This document shows, piece by piece, positions 25,383-33,446 of a stretch of 64,000 bases of DNA (position 1 is the stretch's first letter; every line of letters starts with the position of its first letter). The position numbers were made by a program, and so were the translations under genes. The notes beneath the pieces were generated by a model that worked only from the letters and a program-made list of their open reading frames with translations, was not told where the DNA came from and made no database searches. Source of the stretch: JAWXCE01 sp033764775 (GTDB lineage: Bacteria > Pseudomonadota > Alphaproteobacteria > Rhizobiales > Rhodomicrobiaceae); contig JANRIQ010000024.1 in NCBI GenBank assembly GCA_033764775.1, forward strand, positions 52,913-116,912, written 5' to 3'.

Positions 25383-25970
25383 ATGCGCACAGGTCGCATC
25401 GAACGCAAGACAAATGAGACGAACGTCGTCGCCGAGGTTGCGTTGGACGGCTCGGGCGTTTGCGACATAGCGACAGGCGTCGGCTTTTTCGATCACATGC
25501 TGGAGCAGCTCGCGCGGCATTCCCTTATCGACATCACGGTGAAAGCCGAGGGCGACCTCCACATCGACCAGCATCATACGGTCGAGGATTGCGGCATAGC
25601 GCTCGGCCAGGCGGTGGCTCGGGCGCTCGGCGACAAGCGCGGGGTGCAGCGCTACGGACACGCCTATCTGCCCATGGACGAGGCGTTGACACGCGTCGCC
25701 CTCGATGTGTCCGGACGGCCGTTTCTCGTCTGGCGTGTGGCCTTCACCGCTGAAAAGATCGGGGGCATGGACACCGAGCTGTTCCGGGAATGGTTTCAGG
25801 CTTTCGCCATGAACGCCGGCCTTACGCTGCATGTCGAGACGCTGTATGGCGCCAACAGCCATCACATCGCGGAAAGCTGCTTCAAGGGGCTGGCGCGGGC
25901 GCTGCGATCCGCCGTCGCGCTCGATGAGCGCGGGGCCGGGCGCATCCCCTCCACCAAAGGCGTGCTGTGA
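25383..25970 (+). CDS. hisB: Imidazoleglycerol-phosphate dehydratase
   Basis: This 195-residue enzyme catalyses the sixth step of histidine biosynthesis. Metal-binding histidine clusters are seen at DQHHTVEDCGI and ANSHHIAESCFK. It is the monofunctional form without the histidinol-phosphatase domain. The ATG at 25383 follows AAGGGCGCC; the reading frame extends upstream but family length supports this start. It begins the run hisB-DUF2628-hisH. Confidence 0.96.
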   Translation: MRTGRIERKTNETNVVAEVALDGSGVCDIATGVGFFDHMLEQLARHSLIDITVKAEGDLHIDQHHTVEDCGIALGQAVARALGDKRGVQRYGHAYLPMDEALTRVALDVSGRPFLVWRVAFTAEKIGGMDTELFREWFQAFAMNAGLTLHVETLYGANSHHIAESCFKGLARALRSAVALDERGAGRIPSTKGVL

Positions 25971-25973
25971 TCC

Positions 25974-26441
25974 ATGACGACCTACACAGTGCATGAACCC
26001 TCGCCGCCGAACGCCAACCCCGCCGCCCGCGCCGAGCGCATGGTCTTCATCCGCGAGGGCTTCTCGTGGCCGGGGTTGGTGTTCGGCGTGCTGTGGCTCC
26101 CGTTTCGCGGGCTGTGGCTCGAATTCGCGGTGCTGGGCGCTTTAGCCGTTGGGCTTGCGGGGCTCGTGATGGCTGCGGGCGGCTCGCCGCAATCAGCCTC
26201 CTGGGCGATGACCTTCGTCAATCTCATCGTCGCGTTCGAGATCAACAATCTCCACCGCATGAGGCTGGAGCGCAAAGGCTGGCGGATGGTGGGCGTCGTA
26301 TCGGCGGCCGGGTTCGAGGATTGCGAGCGACGGTTTTTTCAGAATTGGGAGCCGGCGTCCGCCAAGGCGCCCCCAGCGTCCGCCGCGGCTTTCAACGCCC
26401 CGCGTGAGGCGATCGGCTTCTGGCCGACCGACAGGGCGTAG
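25974..26441 (+). CDS. DUF2628 membrane protein in the his cluster
   Basis: This 155-residue protein has the DUF2628 pattern: a soluble N-terminal stretch with VFIREGFSWPGLVFGVLWL, then two to three transmembrane helices and the NNLHRMRLERKGW loop. The C-terminal tail is Ala/Pro-rich. Proteins of this family lie between hisB and hisH in many Rhizobiales, but no function in histidine synthesis is known. It starts three bases after hisB and its stop adjoins the hisH ATG. Confidence 0.88.
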   Translation: MTTYTVHEPSPPNANPAARAERMVFIREGFSWPGLVFGVLWLPFRGLWLEFAVLGALAVGLAGLVMAAGGSPQSASWAMTFVNLIVAFEINNLHRMRLERKGWRMVGVVSAAGFEDCERRFFQNWEPASAKAPPASAAAFNAPREAIGFWPTDRA

Positions 26442-27089
26442 ATGTCCGTCGCCATCATCGATTACGGGTCGGGCAACCTGCATTCCGCCGTGAAAGCCTT
26501 TCAGCGCGCTGCCTCGGAGGAGGGGGGCGCGCACGCCGTCCGCCTCACCGCCGACCCCGAAGCCGTGGCGTCCGCCGAGCGCATCGTGCTGCCGGGCGTC
26601 GGAGCGTTTGCGGATTGCGCGGCGGGTCTGCGCGCGGTCGACGGCATGATGGAGGCGCTGGAGGATGCGGTGCGCCGGCGCGGGCGGCCGTTTCTGGGCA
26701 TTTGCGTCGGCATGCAGTTGCTGGCGACGCGGGGACTTGAGCACGGCGAAACGCGTGGTCTTGACTGGATCGGCGGGGATGTGCGGCGCATTGAGCCGTC
26801 CGGCGCGTTAAAAGTTCCGCATATGGGGTGGAACACGCTGCGGCTCGACCGTCCGCACGCGCTGTTCGACGGGATAGAGACGGGGCTTGACGGCTGGCAC
26901 GCCTATTTTGTGCATTCGTACCACCTGCTGCCCGCGGAGGCTGGTAGCATCGTGGCAACGGCGGACTATGGCGGCGCCGTCACAGCATTCGTGGCGCAGG
27001 ACAATATCTCCGGGGCGCAATTTCACCCGGAGAAAAGCCAGCGCCTGGGCCTAACGTTGATTAGAAACTTCCTCCGATGGCGGCCTTAA
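26442..27089 (+). CDS. hisH: Imidazole glycerol phosphate synthase, glutaminase subunit
   Basis: This 215-residue class I glutamine amidotransferase supplies ammonia to HisF. The nucleophilic cysteine is in LGICVGMQLL and the His/Glu pair in QFHPEKSQ. The N-terminal IIDYGSGNLHS is typical. The ATG directly follows the TAG of the DUF2628 gene, so translation is probably coupled. The last 29 bp overlap a convergent small gene. HisF, its partner, is encoded about 4.2 kb downstream rather than next to hisA, which is unusual. Confidence 0.97.
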   Translation: MSVAIIDYGSGNLHSAVKAFQRAASEEGGAHAVRLTADPEAVASAERIVLPGVGAFADCAAGLRAVDGMMEALEDAVRRRGRPFLGICVGMQLLATRGLEHGETRGLDWIGGDVRRIEPSGALKVPHMGWNTLRLDRPHALFDGIETGLDGWHAYFVHSYHLLPAEAGSIVATADYGGAVTAFVAQDNISGAQFHPEKSQRLGLTLIRNFLRWRP

Positions 27090-27426
27090 ACAGGCGTGAG
27101 CCGCGCTTGCCGTCGTGCAGCACGCTGTTAAGGATGGCGCTGCGCTTGCGCGCGTCGAACTGGATGACGTTGCGGGCGCCGGCGCGCTCCAGCGAGTTGA
27201 ACCGGGCCGTGTCAGGGCCAGCCTCGCACACGAAGAAGCGGTCGCTGAAGTCGGCGGCCGGCAGCAGTGCGGCGCGAATTTCCCGGGCGCTAAGGTTGGA
27301 CTCGATCAGCCAGGCTCCGCGATGCGGCTGCTCGCAGCGCGGGTCTAGACGCTTGATCTCCGCCGACATCGCGGCGTATGTCTGATGCGTGGGATGAAGA
27401 TCGCATGTGATGATGTAACGCCGCAT
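27061..27426 (-). CDS. SinR/Cas2-like ferredoxin-fold small protein
   Basis: This 121-residue protein starts with RRYIITCDLHPTHQTYAAMS, followed by the segment RGAWLIESNLSAREIRAALL and a DRFFVCEA strand. This beta-alpha-beta pattern with an early aspartate resembles the small SinR/VapD/Cas2-like fold. No cas1 or CRISPR array is near, so a CRISPR role is not implied. The start at 27426 was chosen because the domain begins there; a weak AGGTG lies upstream. It sits antisense between hisH and hisA and overlaps hisH by 29 bp. Assignment is by pattern only. Confidence 0.55.
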   Translation of the reverse strand: MRRYIITCDLHPTHQTYAAMSAEIKRLDPRCEQPHRGAWLIESNLSAREIRAALLPAADFSDRFFVCEAGPDTARFNSLERAGARNVIQFDARKRSAILNSVLHDGKRGSRLFKAAIGGSF

Positions 27427-27553
27427 GGCATCGCACCTGTAGATTGTTGCGCATAACGCTCCACAACGCGGCACAACCAGGAGCTGTTCCACTACAAGGG
27501 AAAGCAGCGCTTAAGTCCAGTGTCATTGAGGCCACAGAGGAAAAACGCGATCC

Positions 27554-28279
27554 ATGATCCTTTATCCCGCGATCGACCTTAAAGACGGCCGTTGCGTGCG
27601 CTTGAAGCGCGGCGACATGGACGACGCCACGGTTTTCAGCGACGATCCTGCCGCACAGGCTCTGAGCTTCGAGCGGCAAGGCTTTCAATATCTTCACGTT
27701 GTAGACCTGAACGGCGCCTTCGAGGGGCGGCCGGTGAACGGCGCGGCGGTGGACGCCATCCTTGCCGCCGTGCGCATGCCCGTCCAACTCGGCGGCGGCG
27801 TGCGCGACATGGCGACCATCGAGATGTGGCTCGCGAAGGGCGTGTCGCGTGTTATTTTAGGCACTGCGGCTGTGCATAACCCGGCGCTGGTTCGCCAGGC
27901 TTGCGCGGCGCATCCCGGGCGGATCGCCGTCGGCGTCGATGCGCGGGGCGGGCGCGTCGCGGTTTCCGGTTGGGCGGAGGCGAGCGATTTATCCGCGCTG
28001 GAGGTGGCGCGCCGCTTCGAGGACGCGGGCGTCGCCGCCATCATCTACACCGACATCGCCCGCGACGGAATGCTGGAAGGCCTGAACCTGGAGGCCACCT
28101 CCGCGCTGGCTCGGCAGGTGCGGGCGCCTGTCATCGCCAGCGGCGGCTTGTCGGGCATGGACGACATCCTCCGCCTTGCCGAGCCCGAAAACGCCGTCAT
28201 CGCCGGCGCCGTCGCGGGCCGGGCGCTCTATGATGGACGCATCGACGCCGCCGAGGCGCTGCGGCTTCTTGCGCGCTAG
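27554..28279 (+). CDS. hisA: Phosphoribosylformimino-AICAR ribotide isomerase
   Basis: This 241-residue TIM-barrel isomerase acts fourth in histidine synthesis. The first catalytic aspartate is in YPAIDLKDGRCVRL, the second in IYTDIARDGML, and phosphate-binding glycines are in LGGGVRD and ASGGLSGM. Length is normal. The stop codon shares its bases with the stop of an antisense gene (CTAG at 28276-28279). It is separated from hisF by about 3 kb of unrelated DNA. Confidence 0.97.
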   Translation: MILYPAIDLKDGRCVRLKRGDMDDATVFSDDPAAQALSFERQGFQYLHVVDLNGAFEGRPVNGAAVDAILAAVRMPVQLGGGVRDMATIEMWLAKGVSRVILGTAAVHNPALVRQACAAHPGRIAVGVDARGGRVAVSGWAEASDLSALEVARRFEDAGVAAIIYTDIARDGMLEGLNLEATSALARQVRAPVIASGGLSGMDDILRLAEPENAVIAGAVAGRALYDGRIDAAEALRLLAR

Positions 28280-28545
28280 ATCAGTTTTCGCTCGCGCAGC
28301 ACCTTGATGACCTGCGATTTGGCGTCCGCGAGCACCTGCACCGTTTCGGGGCGGTTGAACTTCTGCGCCTGCGTGGTCAGCGTGCTGAATATTTTGTCTA
28401 CGTCTTTCTCTAGCGTATCTTCGAGCTTGACCCCGCTGCTGGATGACTGCGACCCCGTGAGCGTGCCCGCGAGCACAACCACGAGGATGACGATTAGGAT
28501 GATCCAGAGAATGGACAATCCCGCATCGCCGGGATAATAGTCCAC
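28276..28545 (-). CDS. Small single-pass membrane protein, hypothetical
   Basis: This protein of about 89 residues has one strong transmembrane helix near the N-terminus (ILWIILIVILVVVLAGTL), a Ser-rich linker and a charged C-terminal helix pair (KLEDTLEKDVDKIF and TVQVLADAKSQVIKVL). The start is a GTG at 28545 preceded by GGAGGGAG; another GTG at 28578 is in frame. No family is recognised. It is antisense to the his genes, with its stop sharing four bases with hisA. Confidence 0.6.
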   Translation of the reverse strand: MDYYPGDAGLSILWIILIVILVVVLAGTLTGSQSSSSGVKLEDTLEKDVDKIFSTLTTQAQKFNRPETVQVLADAKSQVIKVLRERKLI

Positions 28546-28630
28546 GGTTAAATCTCCCTCCGTGATGAGTGCAACCACGTCCGGATGTTATCACAGGCAC
28601 GCAATCGTTAAAATTGTATGCATGGTGTGA

Positions 28631-28674
28631 GCGCACGGCGGAGCGCTGCTCCAAGCCGCTCACCCTCGGCGGCG
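28631..28674 (+). repeat. 44-bp fragment matching the inside of hisF
   Basis: Bases 28631-28674 match hisF bases 31441-31484 at 41 of 44 positions, with the first 20 bases identical. In hisF the segment encodes the conserved RTAERCFMPLTVGG region. Homology stops sharply at both ends. It is a GC-rich island in otherwise AT-rich DNA just left of the RTX-type gene, and it looks like a remnant of a partial hisF copy left by the rearrangement that placed that gene here. Confidence 0.75.
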
Positions 28675-28807
28675 CCCGCACCGAATGATGCTAACAAAGC
28701 ACTTTCAGGATTTATGTTTGAGCGTGGATTTACAAACACCATTAAGCATTATATTCTATATTTAAAATATTTTAAGTTTAATTCTTCTCAAGAACGGGGT
28801 GGATGCA

Positions 28808-31231
28808 ATGACCTTTCGCTTAATATCTCCGGGCTTGAGCGGAGAAGCCTTCTTTCCTTACGAGCCTGTCCTGTCAGCGGACGGCAGATATGTTTTATTC
28901 TCTTCGAATAGTTCGAGCTTATCGCCGGAGGACTCCGACACCAATCCTGACATCTTTGTTTTTGACACTTTAACAAATCAAGTCGACTGCGTTTCAAAAG
29001 ACGTAAATTACCCAGCCGGAACAGGCTTTACGTACGCGACCTCAATATCTGCCGACGGCAGGTTTGTTGCATTCATCGGCGCTCCAGCCCTCGAGGAGGG
29101 GTCGGCGTATGTCTATGATCGCCAACTGGGCGTAACAACCAACATCACGCTCGGATCAGAGCCCGTCGCGGTTACCCCGCCTACGAAACCAGGAAAAAAA
29201 GGGAAGCCGGACAAGCCCGCCAAAAACAAAGAAAAGGTTAAAAATAAGAAAAAGAAGGATGACGCGGATGATGCTCCACCGCAAACTCCGGATCTGAAGG
29301 ATACAAAGTTTTCTGCAGCTGTGATTTCTGATGACGGTAAAAAAGTTTTACTTGTAACTGATCCGAAAGACTTAAACGCAGAGCCAGAATTATTCATATA
29401 TGACATAGCAACGAAATCTTCGAAGTTAATTGGACCGGGAAGCAATCCTGCTGCGTCCAATGACGGAAGTTATACGGTGTTCTCCGCCCCTTTTGCAGAC
29501 GCTAATGGCTCGGTGTCTACCCAAATTATTTTATCCAATAACATCACGGGCGCTTATGAGTTAATTTCGCGCAACGAGTCCGGAGACGTCGCCAACACGT
29601 CGTCTACGGGCGCCTCAGTGTCCGCGGACGGACGTTTTGTCGCCTTTTTCTCTCGAGCTACAAATCTTGATGGAGATAAGAAGACAGGCGCTTATCTTCA
29701 TGATCGTAACACAGGTGAAACAAAGCAGATTTTTACGAGCGAGTTCCGTGAAACCTACAAGCAGATTTTTGATACCGACCTACAGAACGGCAACTTTTCC
29801 ATATCGGGGGATGGCCGTTTCATTTTAGGCGGTGGTATCATCTACGATACCTTAACAGGCCGACTAGCGCGTGTTTTGGACAGCGACGGCATGCCAGTTG
29901 GCGCAGCGTCGATGTCTCAAGACGGAAAACACATCTTGGTGTCGACGTGGACGCGACTTAGCGACCAGGACGTAAATGACACCCAAGATCTCTACTTAAC
30001 GCTAAACCCGCTGCTTGAAACACCTATAGCAGGAACCGACGTCTCCGATGTTTTAGTCGGCGGAACGGGTCAAGACATACTGGAGGGGTTTGACGGGAAC
30101 GATGTTCTGGACGGCGGTCTTAACTGCGACATCTTGGAGGGCGGCAAGGGAGATGACGTTTATGTCGTCGATATCCGGGCCGATACTGTTACCGAGCGGG
30201 CCGGCGAGGGCGTGGACCGGGTGGTCTCATCGGTACTGGGCAGCTATGAGATGCCTCTACATGTTGAAAATGTAACTCTGGTTAACGGCGCTACGGTGGC
30301 GGAAGGAAACGCCCTAGACAATGTTATGATCGGTAACGAGTTGAGGAACTCGCTGTATGGCGGTGAAGGCAACGACTATATCGATGGCGGCGCAGGAACC
30401 GACGATATGTATGGGGGCGCCGGCGACGATACGTTTGTCGTCGATAATGTACGCGATTACGTAGCAGAGTTTGAGGGTGAAGGCTTCGATACGATCTTAT
30501 CATCCGTAACCATTCAGAGCTCGATTGAGAAAATTCAGCTGGTTGGAACAAGCGACATAAATGCGTCGGGGTCCGTGACTGATCAAATTATTATCGGGAA
30601 TGATGGAAACAATGTTCTTTCCGGCCAGGGCGGAAACGACCGTTTGGTTGGCGGCAAGGGCGATGATACGTATATTTTAAATTCCTATAGTGTGACAGAA
30701 GTCACGGAAAACGAGAACGAAGGCAATGATACGATTGTCTCGGACTACGAAGATGTAATATTACAGGAGCATGTAGAGAACGTAACGGTCAGCATCTTCG
30801 TTGAAGCTGTCGGCAATAGCCTAAACAACATCATGCGCGGGGGTAAAAACCTTAGTGGTCTGGCGGGCGACGATACGCTGATCGCCAACTCCAACACCAC
30901 ACTAACTGGCGGCTCAGGTTCAGACGCATTTGTATTTGGCAGTTACGGCAATCTCTTCAATAGCGGCGCTGTGATTACTGACTTCGTGATTGGAGAAGAC
31001 AAGATTCACCTCGACAGAACCCAGTTCGCCGATTTTCAGCCCGGGGAACTCGATGCGAGCATGTTTGTAACAGGGGCAGCTGCCCTAACGCCGGATCAAA
31101 AGATAATTTACGACCGAGAGAATGGCGTGCTGTACTATGATCGAGACGGCGCGGGCGAAATACAGTTGAATACATTCGCGCGTCTGACGCCAGGCTTGGA
31201 TCTCTCCGAGGATGATTTCTACATCGTCTAA
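28808..31231 (+). CDS. Predicted T1SS-secreted beta-propeller/RTX protein
   Basis: This 807-residue protein has seven PD40/TolB-like repeats in residues 20-400, each with an SADGR-type turn (LSADGRYVLF, ISADGRFVAF, ISDDGKKVLL, SNDGSYTVF, VSADGRFVAF, ISGDGRFIL, MSQDGKHIL), suggesting a seven-bladed propeller. A Lys-rich insert lies at about 126-155. Residues 410 onward are hemolysin-type calcium-binding repeats (GGTGQDILEG, GGEGNDYIDGG, GGQGGNDRLVGG, GGKGDDTYIL). The end DLSEDDFYIV fits a type I secretion signal; no Sec signal is seen. Base and codon use are much AT-richer than in the flanking his genes. No type I secretion genes are in the window. The ATG at 28808 follows GGGG; an in-frame GTG lies at 28799. 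The function is unknown. Confidence 0.88.
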   Translation: MTFRLISPGLSGEAFFPYEPVLSADGRYVLFSSNSSSLSPEDSDTNPDIFVFDTLTNQVDCVSKDVNYPAGTGFTYATSISADGRFVAFIGAPALEEGSAYVYDRQLGVTTNITLGSEPVAVTPPTKPGKKGKPDKPAKNKEKVKNKKKKDDADDAPPQTPDLKDTKFSAAVISDDGKKVLLVTDPKDLNAEPELFIYDIATKSSKLIGPGSNPAASNDGSYTVFSAPFADANGSVSTQIILSNNITGAYELISRNESGDVANTSSTGASVSADGRFVAFFSRATNLDGDKKTGAYLHDRNTGETKQIFTSEFRETYKQIFDTDLQNGNFSISGDGRFILGGGIIYDTLTGRLARVLDSDGMPVGAASMSQDGKHILVSTWTRLSDQDVNDTQDLYLTLNPLLETPIAGTDVSDVLVGGTGQDILEGFDGNDVLDGGLNCDILEGGKGDDVYVVDIRADTVTERAGEGVDRVVSSVLGSYEMPLHVENVTLVNGATVAEGNALDNVMIGNELRNSLYGGEGNDYIDGGAGTDDMYGGAGDDTFVVDNVRDYVAEFEGEGFDTILSSVTIQSSIEKIQLVGTSDINASGSVTDQIIIGNDGNNVLSGQGGNDRLVGGKGDDTYILNSYSVTEVTENENEGNDTIVSDYEDVILQEHVENVTVSIFVEAVGNSLNNIMRGGKNLSGLAGDDTLIANSNTTLTGGSGSDAFVFGSYGNLFNSGAVITDFVIGEDKIHLDRTQFADFQPGELDASMFVTGAAALTPDQKIIYDRENGVLYYDRDGAGEIQLNTFARLTPGLDLSEDDFYIV

Positions 31232-31240
31232 TCGATTTGT

Positions 31241-32017
31241 ATGCTGAAAACGCGCGTCATCCCATGCCTGGACGTGAAAGACGGCCGCGTCGTCAAGGGC
31301 GTCAACTTCGTCGACCTGCGCGACGCGGGCGACCCCGTGCAAGCCGCCGCCGCCTATGACGCGGCGGGCGCGGACGAGCTTTGCTTCCTCGACATCACCG
31401 CAAGCCACGAAAACCGGGCCGCCATTTTCGATGTGGTCACGCGCACGGCGGAGCGCTGCTTCATGCCGCTCACCGTCGGCGGCGGGGTGCGCGAGGTCGG
31501 CGACATCCGCGCTTTGCTGCAGGCGGGCGCCGACAAGGTGTCCATCAACACCGCCGCCGTCCGCGATCCGAGCCTCATCGCGCGCGGAGCCGAGAAATTC
31601 GGCGCGCAGTGTATCGTGGTCGCAGTGGACGCAAAGCGGGTCAGCGGGCCGGGCGAGCCGCCGCGCTGGGAGATTTACACCCATGGCGGGCGGGAACGCA
31701 CCGGCATTGACGCGGTCGAGTACGCCGCACGGGCGGCCGAACTCGGGGCGGGCGAAATCCTGCTCACCTCCATGGACAGGGACGGCGCGCGCACCGGCTA
31801 CGACCTGGAATTGACGCGCGCGGTCTCCGACGCCGTGTCCGTCCCCGTCATCGCGAGCGGCGGCGTAGGCTCGCTGGAACACCTGGTGGACGGCGTGCTG
31901 ATCGGCGGGGCGAGCGCGGTCCTCGCCGCATCAATTTTTCACTTTGGCGAGTTCACCATTGCGGAGGCCAAGCGTCGCATGCGCGACGCGGGCGTTCAGG
32001 TTCGCATCGAGGCGTAA
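31241..32017 (+). CDS. hisF: Imidazole glycerol phosphate synthase cyclase subunit
   Basis: This 258-residue TIM-barrel protein forms IGP and AICAR with ammonia from HisH. Catalytic aspartates are in PCLDVKDGRVVKG and LTSMDRDGART, with phosphate-binding glycines in VGGGVREV and ASGGVGS. The ATG lies nine bases after the RTX stop codon and has no recognisable ribosome binding site (ATCGATTTGT precedes it), so translation may depend on coupling to the RTX gene or be weak. It heads hisF-hisE-coaA. Confidence 0.97.
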   Translation: MLKTRVIPCLDVKDGRVVKGVNFVDLRDAGDPVQAAAAYDAAGADELCFLDITASHENRAAIFDVVTRTAERCFMPLTVGGGVREVGDIRALLQAGADKVSINTAAVRDPSLIARGAEKFGAQCIVVAVDAKRVSGPGEPPRWEIYTHGGRERTGIDAVEYAARAAELGAGEILLTSMDRDGARTGYDLELTRAVSDAVSVPVIASGGVGSLEHLVDGVLIGGASAVLAASIFHFGEFTIAEAKRRMRDAGVQVRIEA

Positions 32018-32139
32018 CCGCCCGTGGCATAACCCGCAGGGACGATTGCATCCTCCGACGGATTGCGCCAAGGATATGAAACAGCAGCGGACGCCGCGCG
32101 CAAAAGCCGCCGGCGCTGGTTGGCGGCAGCGATGGACGC

Positions 32140-32466
32140 ATGGCGAATGCAGAGGCGATAACCCGGCTGGCGGAGACGATCAGGGCGCGTCGGACGAGCG
32201 CTGCGGACGCCTCCTACACGCGCCAGCTTTTGGAGTCTGGCGCGCCGCGTTGCGCGAAGAAGTTCGGCGAGGAGGCCGTGGAGTTGGTCGTCGCCGCTTT
32301 GGGCGATGACAACGCGGCGGTGACGTCCGAGGCGGCCGACGTGGTTTATCACCTCTTGGTGCTGCTCGAAGCCCGCGGGACGCCGATCGACGCCGTGTTC
32401 GCCGAGCTTGACCGGCGCGCGGGCGTGTCCGGTTTGGCCGAGAAGGCCGGACGCGAGGGCCGCTGA
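32140..32466 (+). CDS. hisE: Phosphoribosyl-ATP diphosphatase
   Basis: This 108-residue all-alpha pyrophosphohydrolase performs the second step of histidine synthesis. The metal-binding glutamates lie in KKFGEEAVELVVAAL and the EAADVVYHLLVLL helix. It is a stand-alone HisE without HisI. Its stop and the coaA start share one base (TGATG), indicating coupling. The 122-bp gap after hisF holds nothing clear. Confidence 0.96.
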   Translation: MANAEAITRLAETIRARRTSAADASYTRQLLESGAPRCAKKFGEEAVELVVAALGDDNAAVTSEAADVVYHLLVLLEARGTPIDAVFAELDRRAGVSGLAEKAGREGR

Positions 32467-33437
32467 TGCTGAAACCCGCGCCCACGCTCAGCCGCCCGCA
32501 TCTGGAGTTTTCGCCTTACCGGGTTTTCACGCGGGAGGAATGGGCCAAGCTGCGCGAAGACACGCCCATGACGCTGACCGAGAGCGATCTGGAGCAACTG
32601 CGCGGCGTCATCGAGCGCATCTCGGCGTCCGAGGTGGTGGACATCTATCTCCCGCTGTCGCGCCTGATCAATTTTTACGTGCGCGCGGCGCTCGCGCTGC
32701 ACGGCGCATCGTCGAAGTTTTTCAGCCAGCGCGGCGAGCAGAAACTGCCCTTCATCATCGGCATGGCGGGCAGCGTGGCGGTCGGCAAAAGCACGAGCGC
32801 CCGCGTTCTGCGCGAGCTCTTGTCGCGCTGGAGCATGCATCCGAAGGTCGATCTGGTCCCGACCGACGGGTTTCTCCTGCCGAACGCGACGCTTGAGGCG
32901 CGCGGGCTGATGGTGCGCAAGGGTTTCCCCGAAAGCTACGATCAGCAGCGGCTGCTGCAATTCATGGCCGATGTGAAGGCCGGGCGGCGCGATGTGACGG
33001 CGCCCGTTTACTCCCATTTCAACTACGACATAACCGGGCAGACCATCACCATCGACCGGCCGGACATTCTGATCGTCGAGGGGTTGAACGTGCTGCAGCC
33101 TGCGAAGCTTCCGAAAGACGGCGAGGCTATCCCGTTTGTGTCGGACTTCTTCGATTTCTCGATCTACATCGACGCGGACGCCGACGTGATCGAGGAGTGG
33201 TATCTGACGCGCTTCATGACGCTGTGGCGCACGGCCTTCCGCGACCCGTCCGCCTATTTCCACCGCTACGCGCATCTGAGCGAGACCCAGGCGCGGGAGA
33301 AAGCGCTGCATTTGTGGCGCAGCATCAACCTGATCAATCTGCGCAAGAACATTCTGCCGACGCGGCCGCGCGCGGACCTCATCCTTAAAAAGGGCCGCGA
33401 CCACGCCATCGAGCGCGTCGCGCTGCGCAAGCTTTAG
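32466..33437 (+). CDS. coaA: Pantothenate kinase type I
   Basis: This 323-residue enzyme phosphorylates pantothenate, the first step of coenzyme A synthesis. The P-loop is GSVAVGKSTSARVL, and conserved segments include PTDGFLLPNATLEARGLM and KGFPESYD, plus ILIVEGLNVLQP. The length fits the bacterial type I form. It is coupled to hisE, an arrangement frequent in alphaproteobacteria. Confidence 0.97.
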   Translation: MLKPAPTLSRPHLEFSPYRVFTREEWAKLREDTPMTLTESDLEQLRGVIERISASEVVDIYLPLSRLINFYVRAALALHGASSKFFSQRGEQKLPFIIGMAGSVAVGKSTSARVLRELLSRWSMHPKVDLVPTDGFLLPNATLEARGLMVRKGFPESYDQQRLLQFMADVKAGRRDVTAPVYSHFNYDITGQTITIDRPDILIVEGLNVLQPAKLPKDGEAIPFVSDFFDFSIYIDADADVIEEWYLTRFMTLWRTAFRDPSAYFHRYAHLSETQAREKALHLWRSINLINLRKNILPTRPRADLILKKGRDHAIERVALRKL

Positions 33438-33446
33438 GGTCACCCT

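Noticed and set aside
27061..27426. CRISPR-Cas locus suggested by the Cas2-like protein
   Set aside because: No direct repeat array, Cas1 or other Cas protein is visible anywhere in the window.
28618..28911. 97-residue frame across the hisF-like fragment and the RTX start
   Set aside because: It changes composition half way and overlaps the RTX gene in another frame; the first part is the hisF fragment read out of frame.
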